Shown here piece after piece: positions 17,352-25,896 of a stretch of DNA of 64,000 nucleotides (its first letter is position 1; each line of letters opens with the position of its first letter). This stretch comes from Vibrio rarus. Lineage in GTDB: Bacteria > Pseudomonadota > Gammaproteobacteria > Enterobacterales > Vibrionaceae. The position numbers and the translations under genes are program-made. The notes beneath the pieces are model-generated. The model searched no databases, was not told where the DNA came from, and saw nothing but the letters and a program-made list of their open reading frames with translations. The stretch is from assembly GCF_024347075.1 (NCBI RefSeq), contig NZ_AP024900.1:2232001-2296000 (forward strand), read 5' to 3'.

Positions 17352-19238
17352 ATGAGCCTATTTCGTCTTAACCTAAAAGTGGTTAACGAAACCCAGCAGC
17401 GCACTCGTTTTTCTTTATCTATTATTAATTTATCCGCTGTGACTCTCAATGACTGGAAACTGCACTTCTCCATTACACGCTTTTTAGAGAGCCAAAGCTT
17501 CACGTTAGGATCTTGTTCACAAGTGGGTAGCTTTTGCACAGTAACCCGCCTTCCTAACCTTAAACCTGCTGATACGATGACCACTGAGTTTGAAATGCTA
17601 ACGCCACCGTTGCAACTGCAATGCGATGGCATACTAGAAGCCTTTGTGGTGAGCTCGGAGGATGAATATTCGGTGGAGGTTATGCCATTGCAGTTGATGC
17701 AACCTACGACTAAGTCACCCACAATAGCACCAGTAAAGGCGGCGACTGTCGCTATTATCCCAAAGCCTAATAAACTTGCCGTCAAGCCCGGCCACTTTCA
17801 ATTTAGTCGAGGGGAAAGCCTAGCGATAACGACGGAGATGGCAAAAGATGCGGCGCTATGGTTATGTGAGGCACAGCAAACGTTGCATTTAAATCTCAGT
17901 CAAATGGAAGATCGAATACACTTTAAGCAATGCGACACACTTAAAGCTCAGGCTTATCAACTGGATATTTCAACCGACAAGATCTCTATTTATGCCAATA
18001 GCAAGCAAGGGTTTAGCCACGGCGTAGCGACATTACTGCAACTCATTAACGACAATAACAGCGCACCCTGCGTGGAGATCTCCGATAGTCCTGCCTATGA
18101 CTACCGTGGGATGATGCTAGATTGCGCTCGACACTTTCATCAAATTGAGCAAGTTAAACTCATCATAGAGCAACTTGCCAGATACAAATACAACCATTTT
18201 CACTGGCATCTTACCGATGATGAAGGCTGGCGAATCGAAATTAAAGGCCTTCCTGAGCTCACCGACATTGGTGCCTGGCGGGCAATTGATCTTCCCCTAA
18301 CAGCTCAATTTAGACACATTCAATCGAAATACGGTGGCTTTTATACCCAACAACAAATTACAGATGTGGTGAACTACGCTCAGCGTCGTGGCATTACCGT
18401 AATCCCTGAAATTGATATTCCAGGACACTGTCGCGCGGCGATTAAGTCTCTGCCACAACTTCTTTTAGACAGTGATGACCACTCTGTTTATCGCAGTGTT
18501 CAGCACTATAATGACAACGTGTTATCCCCAGCACTGGCAGGCACTTATCAGTTTTTAGATCACGTTCTTGAACAAGTGGCGACGTTATTTCCTGCCCCTT
18601 ATGTTCATATTGGCGCAGATGAAGTTCCTGAAGGGGTTTGGACAAAAAGCCCCCGTTGCCAAGCTCTAATGAAAAAGCATCATTATGCTGACGAAAAAGA
18701 TCTGCAAGGGCACTTGCTACGCTATGTTGAGAATAAACTGCATAGCTTAGGTAAACGTATGCTCGGCTGGGAAGAAGCGCAACATGGCGGAAAAGTGAGC
18801 CAACAAACCGTGATTTATTCATGGCAAAGTGAGCAGGCTGCTATCGACTGTGCTCGTCAAGGCTTTGATGTAGTATTGCAACCCGGTCAATATACTTATC
18901 TCGATATGGCTCAAGAGTTCGATGAAACAGAGCCGGGATTCTATTGGGCAAACATCACCCCTTTAAAACACGCATATCACTATCAGCCTTTACAAGATAT
19001 CCCCCCTACAGACCCTATTCATAAAAAGGTGTGGGGAATTCAAGCTGGGTTATGGTGCGAATTAATCGATAATGAGCAAAAACTGCAATATATGGTACAC
19101 CCACGATTGCAGGCTATTGCCGAAGTCTGTTGGACTCAAGCCGACGATAAAGAGTGGACAGACTTTTTATCACGATTAAAAACTGACTTACAACGACTGG
19201 ATCGTCGTGGCATGACTTACCGTAATCCTTGGCACTAA
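17352..19238 (+). CDS. Cytoplasmic beta-N-acetylhexosaminidase (GH20)
   Basis: This 628-residue glycoside hydrolase family 20 enzyme removes GlcNAc from the non-reducing end of chitin oligosaccharides by substrate-assisted catalysis. An N-terminal domain of about 130 residues (beta-rich, CHB_HEX-like) is followed by a GH20 N-terminal alpha/beta domain and the barrel starting at YDYRGMMLDCARHFH. The catalytic Asp-Glu pair is D423-E424 in HIGADEVPEGVW. There is no signal peptide, so it should act on sugars imported by the transporter upstream. A good ribosome site (TAGGAG) precedes the ATG. It lies about 130 bp beyond the last transporter gene, behind a hairpin. Confidence 0.93.
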   Translation: MSLFRLNLKVVNETQQRTRFSLSIINLSAVTLNDWKLHFSITRFLESQSFTLGSCSQVGSFCTVTRLPNLKPADTMTTEFEMLTPPLQLQCDGILEAFVVSSEDEYSVEVMPLQLMQPTTKSPTIAPVKAATVAIIPKPNKLAVKPGHFQFSRGESLAITTEMAKDAALWLCEAQQTLHLNLSQMEDRIHFKQCDTLKAQAYQLDISTDKISIYANSKQGFSHGVATLLQLINDNNSAPCVEISDSPAYDYRGMMLDCARHFHQIEQVKLIIEQLARYKYNHFHWHLTDDEGWRIEIKGLPELTDIGAWRAIDLPLTAQFRHIQSKYGGFYTQQQITDVVNYAQRRGITVIPEIDIPGHCRAAIKSLPQLLLDSDDHSVYRSVQHYNDNVLSPALAGTYQFLDHVLEQVATLFPAPYVHIGADEVPEGVWTKSPRCQALMKKHHYADEKDLQGHLLRYVENKLHSLGKRMLGWEEAQHGGKVSQQTVIYSWQSEQAAIDCARQGFDVVLQPGQYTYLDMAQEFDETEPGFYWANITPLKHAYHYQPLQDIPPTDPIHKKVWGIQAGLWCELIDNEQKLQYMVHPRLQAIAEVCWTQADDKEWTDFLSRLKTDLQRLDRRGMTYRNPWH

Positions 19239-19254
19239 GGCCAAGGTTATCTAT

Positions 19255-20295
19255 TTAAAACGCTAACTGCTGAGTTGCTATCAAGATAACATCAACTCGG
19301 CTACCAATTTCTAACTGCTCAAGAGAACTCGAAATTAATTTATGTCCCTCAACATCAATAACATAACGAAAGTGGTCCCCCATAAATTGCCGCTCTAACA
19401 CCTCTGTTAAGCCTTTGGGGTTGGCAAAGAGTTGCAGGTGTTGTGGTCTAAAGAAAATATCTACCAATTCACCATGCTCTCCCCTACCTCCGTGCTGATT
19501 CTTAGGCGCGACACTGACAATGCCTAAACAAGTCTGATAACGATCCAATTCAACTTTTAATCCCGGTAAGTAACTTCCGCCTCCTAAAAAGTTCGCGACA
19601 AAACGGCTCGAAGGATTATGATACAACTCGCTGGCAGTCCCAAATTGCTCGATAACGCCTTTATTCATTACTGCCATTTTGTCAGAAAAAGCAAACGCCT
19701 CTTCCCTACTGTGAGTAACAAAAATAGCGGTAACTCCGGCTTGCTTAAAGATGGCTCGGATCTGAGAGATCAATTGATGGCGCACTTGAGTATCTATATT
19801 AGAAAATGGCTCATCGAGTAGCAACAGGTCGGGCTTATAAGCTAAAGAGCGAGCGATTGCGACTCGTTGCTGCTGCCCACCAGACAACTGATGAGGGTAG
19901 CGATCCCCTAAGTTTTGCAAATGCACCATAGTCAGCATTTCTGCTACGCGTTCTTTTTGCGCGTATTTATCTAGGTGTTGAATACCAAAACTAATATTCT
20001 CCGCCACAGTAAGATGCGGAAATAGCGCGTAGTCTTGGAAGATCATCCCTATATTTCGTTGCTCCGGTGGCAACCAATATTCACCATCATCAATCACAGT
20101 TCCGTTCAGTTCAATGTGCCCTTTCGCTAAAGGAAGCAAACCTGAAATCGCCTTAAGTAAGGTGGTTTTACCGCAACCACTCGCCCCAAGCAGGCAGACT
20201 ATTTCGCCCTGTTTAACGGTTAATGACAAGGACTCTAACACAGTCAGATCCTCATACTGGCAGGTTAGGTCTTTAATGGCTAAAGTACGGCTCAT
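19255..20295 (-). CDS. fbpC: Ferric iron ABC transporter ATPase FbpC
   Basis: This 346-residue ATPase powers Fe(III) uptake with FbpA and FbpB. Walker A is GASGCGKTT (about 37-45), the Q-loop is in MIFQDYALFPHLT, the signature is LSGGQQQR, Walker B is LLLLDEPFSNID and the switch histidine is in FVTHSREEA. A TOBE-like C-terminal domain (about 240-346) is present. It overlaps the permease gene by 1 bp, so translation is coupled. It converges on the hexosaminidase gene with only 16 bp between the two stops. Confidence 0.93.
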   Translation of the reverse strand: MSRTLAIKDLTCQYEDLTVLESLSLTVKQGEIVCLLGASGCGKTTLLKAISGLLPLAKGHIELNGTVIDDGEYWLPPEQRNIGMIFQDYALFPHLTVAENISFGIQHLDKYAQKERVAEMLTMVHLQNLGDRYPHQLSGGQQQRVAIARSLAYKPDLLLLDEPFSNIDTQVRHQLISQIRAIFKQAGVTAIFVTHSREEAFAFSDKMAVMNKGVIEQFGTASELYHNPSSRFVANFLGGGSYLPGLKVELDRYQTCLGIVSVAPKNQHGGRGEHGELVDIFFRPQHLQLFANPKGLTEVLERQFMGDHFRYVIDVEGHKLISSSLEQLEIGSRVDVILIATQQLAF

Positions 20296-21920
20296 TAGTG
20301 TGATTGCTCCAAAGAACGGTTAACAATAATTAAAGGGATTAACCCAACGAGCACCAGCAATACCGCTGGCATAGCGGCAATTTCCAGTTGTTCGTCAGAG
20401 GCAAAGTTATAAACATAGGTAGCTAAGGTTTCAAAATTGAACGGCCTCAATAACAACGCGGCATTGAGCTCTTTCATCGACTCTATAAATACTAATAAAA
20501 AGGCAATAAGCGCCCCTCGCTTAATTAGGGGGATGTGCACGCGCTGCAACATTTTCGAGCTATTACACCCCATAGTGCGCGCAGCCATATCTAACGAAGG
20601 GGAAACCTTATTCATGCTACTTTCAATAGTGCCGATTGCCACTGCAGAAAAACGCACCACAAAGGCAAACACAATGGCAAACATAGAGCCGGAGAAAATA
20701 AGGCCGGGCCTGCCCCAATCCATTGCTTTAGCAATATCATTCACTGCATGATCTGCTGTCAGCACCGGCACCATAACGCCAATGGCAAGCACCGTCCCCG
20801 GTACCGCATAGCCCATAGAGGCAATACGCACGAACACACTACTACTGGTCGTGGCAGACAAACGATTATAAAAATTCAGTACGATGGCAATCAATAACGC
20901 AATCAAAGCGGCGAGTACTGACACTTGCACACTGTTGGCAGCATATTGATAAAACTGACTGGTCCAGCTTTCTGAAAAATAGTCGTAAGCGTAATGGCAT
21001 AATTGTAACAATGGGAAAATAAAAGCCACAGCAACAATGGACCAACACCAAGTCACCGCTGCCCATTTTTTCCAACCATGCAACTGATAACGAAAGTTCT
21101 CATGGCTATTAAATTGGTTCTGAAACATTTTTTTCTTACGGCGACTGTAACGCTCCGCGCTGATGAGCAAAATGATCACTAACAACATGACCGCTGAGAT
21201 CTTAGCCGCGGCGCCTAAATTAGAGTAGCCAAGCCAAGTATCAAATACCGCAGTAGTTAATGTATTCACCGCAAAATAGCTTACTGTACCAAAATCACCT
21301 ATCGCCTCCATTGCGACTAAAGATAAACCCACCGCAACAGAAGGGCGAACAATAGGCAGAGAAATACGCCAGAAGCTTTGCCAAGGGGAGCACTTAAGGA
21401 GTCTAGCTGATTGTAAAATACTGACGCTTTGCTCCATAAATGCAGCTCGGCACAATAGATAAATATAAGGATAAAGAACCAAAGACAAGACCCAAATTGC
21501 CCCCCCTAAGGTGCGCATATCAGGAAACCAATATTCACCTGCCCCCCAGCCGGTTAAGTCACGCAGTAATATTTGTAAGGGACCGGCAAAATCAAACCAA
21601 TCGGTAAAAACATAGCCTACGATATAACCTGGCATAGCTAAAGGCAGCACCATAGCCCACTGTAATATACGTTCTGAAGGCAAGTGACACATGGCCATCA
21701 ACCACGCACTGGGGATACCTATCAACAAAGAGAGTAACATCACCCCTAATACCAACCACACAGTATTAGAGATATAGGTAGGCAACACGGTATCGATTAG
21801 GTGGGAAAATAGCGCATTATCGCCACCGATGCTCGTGTAAAAAATTGCTAAGATAGGTAATACGAGTAACAGCGCTAAAAGGGTGCTACTGACTCGAAAT
21901 ACTGGATAATTCTCTTTCAT
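20295..21920 (-). CDS. fbpB: Ferric iron ABC transporter permease FbpB
   Basis: A fused two-domain permease of 541 residues with about twelve transmembrane helices. Each half carries an EAA-type loop: SARLLKCSPWQSFWRISLP in the first and AARTMGCNSSKMLQRVHIP in the second. Such fused permeases are typical of the ferric/thiamine/phosphonate-type importers. It is encoded between fbpA and fbpC. An 80-bp gap with a hairpin separates it from fbpA. Confidence 0.93.
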   Translation of the reverse strand: MKENYPVFRVSSTLLALLLVLPILAIFYTSIGGDNALFSHLIDTVLPTYISNTVWLVLGVMLLSLLIGIPSAWLMAMCHLPSERILQWAMVLPLAMPGYIVGYVFTDWFDFAGPLQILLRDLTGWGAGEYWFPDMRTLGGAIWVLSLVLYPYIYLLCRAAFMEQSVSILQSARLLKCSPWQSFWRISLPIVRPSVAVGLSLVAMEAIGDFGTVSYFAVNTLTTAVFDTWLGYSNLGAAAKISAVMLLVIILLISAERYSRRKKKMFQNQFNSHENFRYQLHGWKKWAAVTWCWSIVAVAFIFPLLQLCHYAYDYFSESWTSQFYQYAANSVQVSVLAALIALLIAIVLNFYNRLSATTSSSVFVRIASMGYAVPGTVLAIGVMVPVLTADHAVNDIAKAMDWGRPGLIFSGSMFAIVFAFVVRFSAVAIGTIESSMNKVSPSLDMAARTMGCNSSKMLQRVHIPLIKRGALIAFLLVFIESMKELNAALLLRPFNFETLATYVYNFASDEQLEIAAMPAVLLVLVGLIPLIIVNRSLEQSH

Positions 21921-21933
21921 TTAATAACTTGAA

Positions 21934-21954
21934 AAGGCGCCTTAAAGACGCCTT
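21934..21954 (-). terminator. Intercistronic attenuator hairpin between fbpA and fbpB
   Basis: Stem AAGGCG / CGCCTT with a 9-nt loop and TTTTC after it on the minus strand. It probably trims expression of the permease and ATPase relative to the binding protein, a common arrangement in importers. Confidence 0.5.
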
Positions 21955-22000
21955 AACATTAAACCTTATAATTTATAGGGATTTGTCCCATAGCAGTGTA

Positions 22001-23014
22001 TTACAGGTCAAATTTCGTTTCATCAAGTAGTTTCACTGCAACTGCGTGATTTTCAGCAATTTTTTCTAAAGGAAGTGTGTCTGCTTTAAAATCACCCCAT
22101 GAGGCAACAAGCTCAGAACGCTTAACCCCTTCTTTTACTGGGTACTCATAGTTAACTTCAGCATACATTTGCTGGGCTTTTTCACCGGTCAAAAACTGCA
22201 TCAGTTTTAGTGCATTTGCATGGTTAGGTGAATGTTTAGCCATAGCCATACCACTCACATTGACATGAGTACCGGTGGTTTCTTGCCCAGGGAAGTTAAT
22301 GTAAACAGATTCAGCCCAAGCGGTTTGTTTAGGGTCGTTGACCATTTTACCTAGGTAGTAACTGTTACCCAGAGCAATATCACATAAGCCTTCTTTAATG
22401 GCCTTAACTTGTGCGCGATCATTGCCTTGTGGTTTACGAGCAAGGTTTGCTTTGACACCTTCTAGCCATGTTTTCGCTTCAGCTTCACCATAGTGAGCAA
22501 CCATAGAAGCGACAAGAGAAACATTGTAAGGATGTTTGCCACTGCGCGTACAAATCTTTCCTTTGTACTCAGGTTTAGTTAGGTCTTTGTAATCAAAATC
22601 AGAAGCTAACTTACCAACACGATCACGAGATGAGTACACATTACGTGCACGCAGTGTTAGAGCAAACCACTCACCTTCACTATCACGGTATTGAGCAGGA
22701 ACATTGTCATTAATGGTTTTGTCTTGTACTGGTTGCACAACCTTTTTAGTGCTTAACTCCACCAAGCGACTAATGTCGGTCGTCAATACCACATCAGCAG
22801 GGCTATATTCCCCCTCTTGGACCAGCTTTTCTGCAAGACCTGTCTTTGAAAATTTAACGTTAACCGTAATGCCCGTTTGCTTAGTAAATTCGTCAAACAT
22901 AGGTTCAACCAAAAATGGTTGGCGATACGAGTAAACATTAACCTCTTCTGCAGCTGATGCTATTGGTGCAAATACACCGCTAATCGCAGCAGTCAGCACA
23001 AGTATTTTTTTCAT
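22001..23014 (-). CDS. fbpA: Periplasmic ferric iron-binding protein FbpA
   Basis: A 337-residue periplasmic iron(III) binding protein of the FbpA/FutA class. The Sec signal peptide (MKKILVLTAAISGVFAPIASA) ends at an AxA site near residue 21. Tyrosines expected to bind iron are present in NSYYLGKMV and in MYAEVNYEYPVKEG. Ribosome site AAGGA lies on the minus strand just before the start. A consensus-like promoter and a Fur box lie directly upstream, so it should be induced by iron shortage. It is first in the fbpABC operon. Confidence 0.94.
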   Translation of the reverse strand: MKKILVLTAAISGVFAPIASAAEEVNVYSYRQPFLVEPMFDEFTKQTGITVNVKFSKTGLAEKLVQEGEYSPADVVLTTDISRLVELSTKKVVQPVQDKTINDNVPAQYRDSEGEWFALTLRARNVYSSRDRVGKLASDFDYKDLTKPEYKGKICTRSGKHPYNVSLVASMVAHYGEAEAKTWLEGVKANLARKPQGNDRAQVKAIKEGLCDIALGNSYYLGKMVNDPKQTAWAESVYINFPGQETTGTHVNVSGMAMAKHSPNHANALKLMQFLTGEKAQQMYAEVNYEYPVKEGVKRSELVASWGDFKADTLPLEKIAENHAVAVKLLDETKFDL

Positions 23015-23035
23015 TACAGTTTCCTTAAGTAAAAG

Positions 23036-23050
23036 TGATAATAGTTATCA
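23036..23050 (-). promoter_or_regulatory. Fur box of the fbpABC operon
   Basis: TGATAATAGTTATCA fits the 7-1-7 Fur inverted repeat at 14 of 15 positions (TGATAATnATTATCA). It lies 9 bp beyond the -10 element, over the expected transcription start, a position that would block RNA polymerase when Fur is loaded with iron. Confidence 0.85.
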
Positions 23051-23058
23051 ATTCGATT

Positions 23059-23086
23059 ATTATATAAAAACAATGATAAGAAACAA
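23059..23086 (-). promoter_or_regulatory. Sigma-70 promoter of fbpABC
   Basis: On the minus strand TTGTTT (complement of 23081-23086) is followed after 16 bp by a perfect TATAAT (complement of 23059-23064). The Fur box lies just downstream. Confidence 0.75.
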
Positions 23087-23156
23087 CCAATAGCTGATTT
23101 AATATAACTTTTGTAACAGTTTTGTGATGCTCGTCTTATGTCATACCCCTTTTACG

Positions 23157-23298
23157 AAATAACGGGTCATTCTAGCTTGTTAAAATACTCGATAACTGCG
23201 TTATAATTTTTGATTGTAGAATAACGACTTATCGCAAAATTCCGCCTTGTTTTCGAGCATTTTCCCTGCGCTATTTCTGATTACTTACTTAGTGTGAT
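23157..23298 (-). repeat. Dispersed repeat element, full copy B (142 bp)
   Basis: Read on the minus strand, this stretch matches the copy at 54559-54713 almost end to end. It starts at ATCACACTAAGTAAGT, passes through TAGCGCAGG and GATAAGTCGTTATTC, and ends at GAATGACCCGTTATTT. The inner part can fold, since CGATAACTGCGTTAT faces AATAACGACTTATCG. It is non-coding, between fbpA and amtB, and makes up most of a 391-bp gap that otherwise holds the fbp promoter and the amtB terminator. Confidence 0.85.
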
Positions 23299-23345
23299 CG
23301 GTATAACATCCCTTTACAGATCTCATTGTTCGTCTATCAAAGATA

Positions 23346-23374
23346 AAAAAGGACCTGCATCAAGCAGATCCTTT
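23346..23374 (-). terminator. Terminator after amtB
   Basis: On the minus strand AAAGGATCTGC / GCAGGTCCTTT pair with one mismatch around a 5-nt loop and are followed by TTTT. It lies about 30 bp after the amtB stop. Confidence 0.8.
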
Positions 23375-23405
23375 AGTGAACAATTCATTATTGGGAGGAT
23401 AATTA

Positions 23406-24638
23406 CTATTTTTTAGCTGTCATAAACTCTGGGTATGCCCCTACACCACAGTCATGCATATCCATGCCTTCAATCTCTTCTTCTTCTGTAACACGAATAC
23501 CCATTGTCGCTTTAATGATGCTCCAAACTAGGAGGCTGGCACCAAATACCCAAGCAAAGATAACTGCAGCACCAAGAAGCTGAGCACCAAATGTGGCATC
23601 TGCATTGCTTAGAGGCACTACCATCAAACCAAAGAAGCCACACACGCCATGTACAGAAAGAGCACCAACTGGATCATCAATTTTAATTTTATCAAAAGCG
23701 ATGATACTAAAGACAACGATAACACCCGCTACAGCACCGACACCGACTGCAGCCAGTGGTGATGGTGATAGAGGATCTGCCGTGATAGCCACTAGGCCAG
23801 CCAAAGCACCGTTAAGAATCATAGTTAGGTCTGCTTTACCCCAAGTCGTCTTACATACTAGTAGAGCAGTAATGGCACCAGCGGCAGCGGCAGCATTGGT
23901 GTTTAGGAAGATTTGACCAACCGCAGTGGCATTTTCAAAGTCAGATATCATCAACTGAGAACCACCGTTGAAACCGAACCAACCGAACCACAAGATAAAG
24001 GTACCTAAAGTAGCTAATGGCATGTTTGAGCCTGGAATCGGGTTTACTGTACCATTCTTACCGTATTTGCCTTTACGAGCACCAAGTAAGATAACACCAG
24101 CAAGTGCTGCGGCTGCGCCCGCTAGGTGGACGATACCAGAACCTGCAAAGTCACTAAAACCTGCAGCTGATAGGAAACCACCACCCCATGTCCAGTACCC
24201 TTCTATTGGATAGATCAAGCCAGTTAATATCACTGAAAACACAAGGAAGGACCAAAGTTTCATACGTTCCGCAACCGCACCTGATACTACAGACATTGAC
24301 GTTGCAACAAACACAACTTGGAAAAAGAAATCAGACTCTAAAGAGTGGTCAGCACCGGTTGCTTGGCTTCCTATTAAGCCACCAAATGATGGTAGCCATC
24401 CGCCTTCGCTGTTACCTAGATACATGATGTTATAACCCACCAGCAAGAATACGGTACAAGCAATGGCGTATAGCACGAAGTTTTTAGTTAAAATTTCTGT
24501 CGTGTTTTTAGAACGCACAAGACCGGCTTCTAGCATGGCAAATCCGGCCGCCATCCACATGACTAAGGCGCCTGAAATTAAGAAGAAAAAGGTATCTAGT
24601 GCGTAACGTAGTTCCGTTACTGTAGCTGAAAGTTCCAT
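23406..24638 (-). CDS. amtB: Ammonium transporter AmtB
   Basis: A 410-residue ammonia channel of the Amt/Rh family with about eleven transmembrane helices. The two pore histidines lie in GSGIVHLAGAAAAL and GALSVHGVCGFFG, and the family motif GGDxx-like FGFNGGSQLMI is present. No cleaved signal peptide is apparent. It lies 24 bp downstream of glnK, the usual pairing in which GlnK blocks the channel when nitrogen is plentiful. Its expression should follow the sigma-54 promoter upstream of glnK. Confidence 0.96.
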   Translation of the reverse strand: MELSATVTELRYALDTFFFLISGALVMWMAAGFAMLEAGLVRSKNTTEILTKNFVLYAIACTVFLLVGYNIMYLGNSEGGWLPSFGGLIGSQATGADHSLESDFFFQVVFVATSMSVVSGAVAERMKLWSFLVFSVILTGLIYPIEGYWTWGGGFLSAAGFSDFAGSGIVHLAGAAAALAGVILLGARKGKYGKNGTVNPIPGSNMPLATLGTFILWFGWFGFNGGSQLMISDFENATAVGQIFLNTNAAAAAGAITALLVCKTTWGKADLTMILNGALAGLVAITADPLSPSPLAAVGVGAVAGVIVVFSIIAFDKIKIDDPVGALSVHGVCGFFGLMVVPLSNADATFGAQLLGAAVIFAWVFGASLLVWSIIKATMGIRVTEEEEIEGMDMHDCGVGAYPEFMTAKK

Positions 24639-24662
24639 AATAAATTCTCTTATCCGTTATTC

Positions 24663-25028
<366 letters not shown>

Positions 25029-25047
25029 TCATCAACGCTTTTATATA

Positions 25048-25064
25048 TACAAAGGGCGTGCCAA
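25048..25064 (-). promoter_or_regulatory. Sigma-54 promoter of glnK-amtB
   Basis: On the minus strand TTGGCACGCCCTTTGTA matches the RpoN consensus TGGCAC-N5-TTGCA with a single departure in the -12 element. It lies about 47 bp upstream of the glnK start. Confidence 0.88.
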
Positions 25065-25125
25065 GTTTTTAAGGTATTGAATTAAAAGAAGTTTTATCGA
25101 TAAGAAAAAAGAAGGGACCATAGAG

Positions 25126-25142
25126 TGCACCAGTGCGGTGCG
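25126..25142 (-). promoter_or_regulatory. NtrC-type enhancer site upstream of glnK
   Basis: TGCACCAGTGCGGTGCG is close to the NtrC palindrome TGCACC-N4-TGGTGCA. It sits about 75-85 bp upstream of the sigma-54 element, a normal enhancer distance. A further half-site-like CACCAAAAGTGCAC follows at about 25151-25162. Confidence 0.7.
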
Positions 25143-25158
25143 CCACGCTCACCAAAAG

Positions 25159-25194
25159 TGCACAAAATGTTAACTGATGTCACAATTTTGTGCA
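25159..25194. repeat. Perfect 10-bp inverted repeat between yacL and glnK
   Basis: TGCACAAAAT (25159-25168) and ATTTTGTGCA (25185-25194) are exact inverted copies with a 16-bp spacer. It starts just after the yacL stop on the minus strand. It lacks a T run, so it may be a protein site, a second NtrC-like site or an RNA hairpin. Confidence 0.6.
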
Positions 25195-25207
25195 TATAAG
25201 CTAGAGA

Positions 25208-25576
25208 CTAGCGTCCAGTAGTAAGAAAGCGTTGCCATTGATGAATGAGTATTGAAAAATCTTCTAAGCCACACACCGCCGAACTTTCACTATTGTAAAA
25301 GTCCATATCCGGCTCAAATTCTTGATCTTGCTGTTGCTGTAACACGTTTTCTTGTACTGTCACTTCTCCCATTTCAATTGCGAGGCTAATTTCAACACCG
25401 GGAAGCGTCAACAATTGAGTGCTGCTAGTTTGCGCGTTATTAATCAGTTCAAAAACCTGTTGTAGTTTTTCTGTATCACGGCCAATTTCTTCTTGTAGCC
25501 AACGACCTACAATCTCATGCCCCATGCTACATTGAATGGAATACACACCAAATGCTCGTTTAAACTCAAACTCCAT
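25208..25576 (-). CDS. yacL: YacL family protein (UPF0231)
   Basis: A 122-residue acidic cytoplasmic protein of unknown function. It resembles E. coli YacL along its length: MEFEFKR at the start, SMGHEIVGRWLQEE near residues 17-30, and MDFYNSESSAVCGLEDF near the C-terminus. Its neighbour acnB is conserved too, as yacL is next to acnB in E. coli. No membrane segment or catalytic motif is evident. The gap to acnB is 320 bp and contains repeats. Confidence 0.9.
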   Translation of the reverse strand: MEFEFKRAFGVYSIQCSMGHEIVGRWLQEEIGRDTEKLQQVFELINNAQTSSTQLLTLPGVEISLAIEMGEVTVQENVLQQQQDQEFEPDMDFYNSESSAVCGLEDFSILIHQWQRFLTTGR

Positions 25577-25616
25577 GACTCACCTCTATCGCAACTTATA
25601 TCCGTGACTCATACTA

Positions 25617-25656
25617 ATCACACTAAGTAAGTGATCAGAAATAGCGCAGGAAAAAT
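25617..25656 (+). repeat. Head fragment of the dispersed repeat (copy C)
   Basis: A 40-bp stretch from ATCACACTAAGTAAGT to GCGCAGGAAAAAT is identical to the head of copy A at 54559. After that the sequence is unrelated, so only the head is present here. Confidence 0.8.
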
Positions 25657-25716
25657 AGCTTCTGTATCAAATATTGAGGCGATTCTACCGTAGAATCCCC
25701 ATAGTAGTAATAGCCA

Positions 25717-25755
25717 ATCACTGTAAATCAATCATAAGAAATAGCGCAGGAAAAA
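25717..25755 (+). repeat. Degenerate head fragment of the dispersed repeat (copy D)
   Basis: A second, diverged head copy, 100 bp after copy C and in the same direction. AGAAATAGCGCAGGAAAAA is exact, while the preceding 20 bp are only similar. A small hairpin GATTCTA-CCG-TAGAATC (25681-25697) lies between the two. Together they fill most of the 320-bp yacL-acnB gap; the rest holds the acnB terminator. Confidence 0.65.
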
Positions 25756-25851
25756 CCCCTTGCACTCAGGTGTTGAAACCCGCTTGGCTGATCAGTGACT
25801 TGCTACGATAGGAACCCATCAGCAAGCCTAGTGACGAGGTGAAAGAAGACA

Positions 25852-25880
25852 TAAAAAAACCGCTGATAAACAGCGGTTTT
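25852..25880 (-). terminator. Terminator after acnB
   Basis: Perfect stem AAAACCGCTG / CAGCGGTTTT with a 5-nt loop and a T run on the minus strand, 16 bp after the acnB stop. Confidence 0.9.
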
Positions 25881-25896
25881 ATAGTGCATATTACAT

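Noticed and set aside
24188..24427. Plus-strand frames opposite amtB, acnB, aceF, ampD and other minus-strand genes
   Set aside because: All are shadows of strongly supported genes with clear family motifs in the other strand.
25159..25194. Rho-independent terminator for yacL
   Set aside because: The stem is AT-rich with a 16-nt loop and no T run follows on the minus strand, so it is reported only as an inverted repeat.
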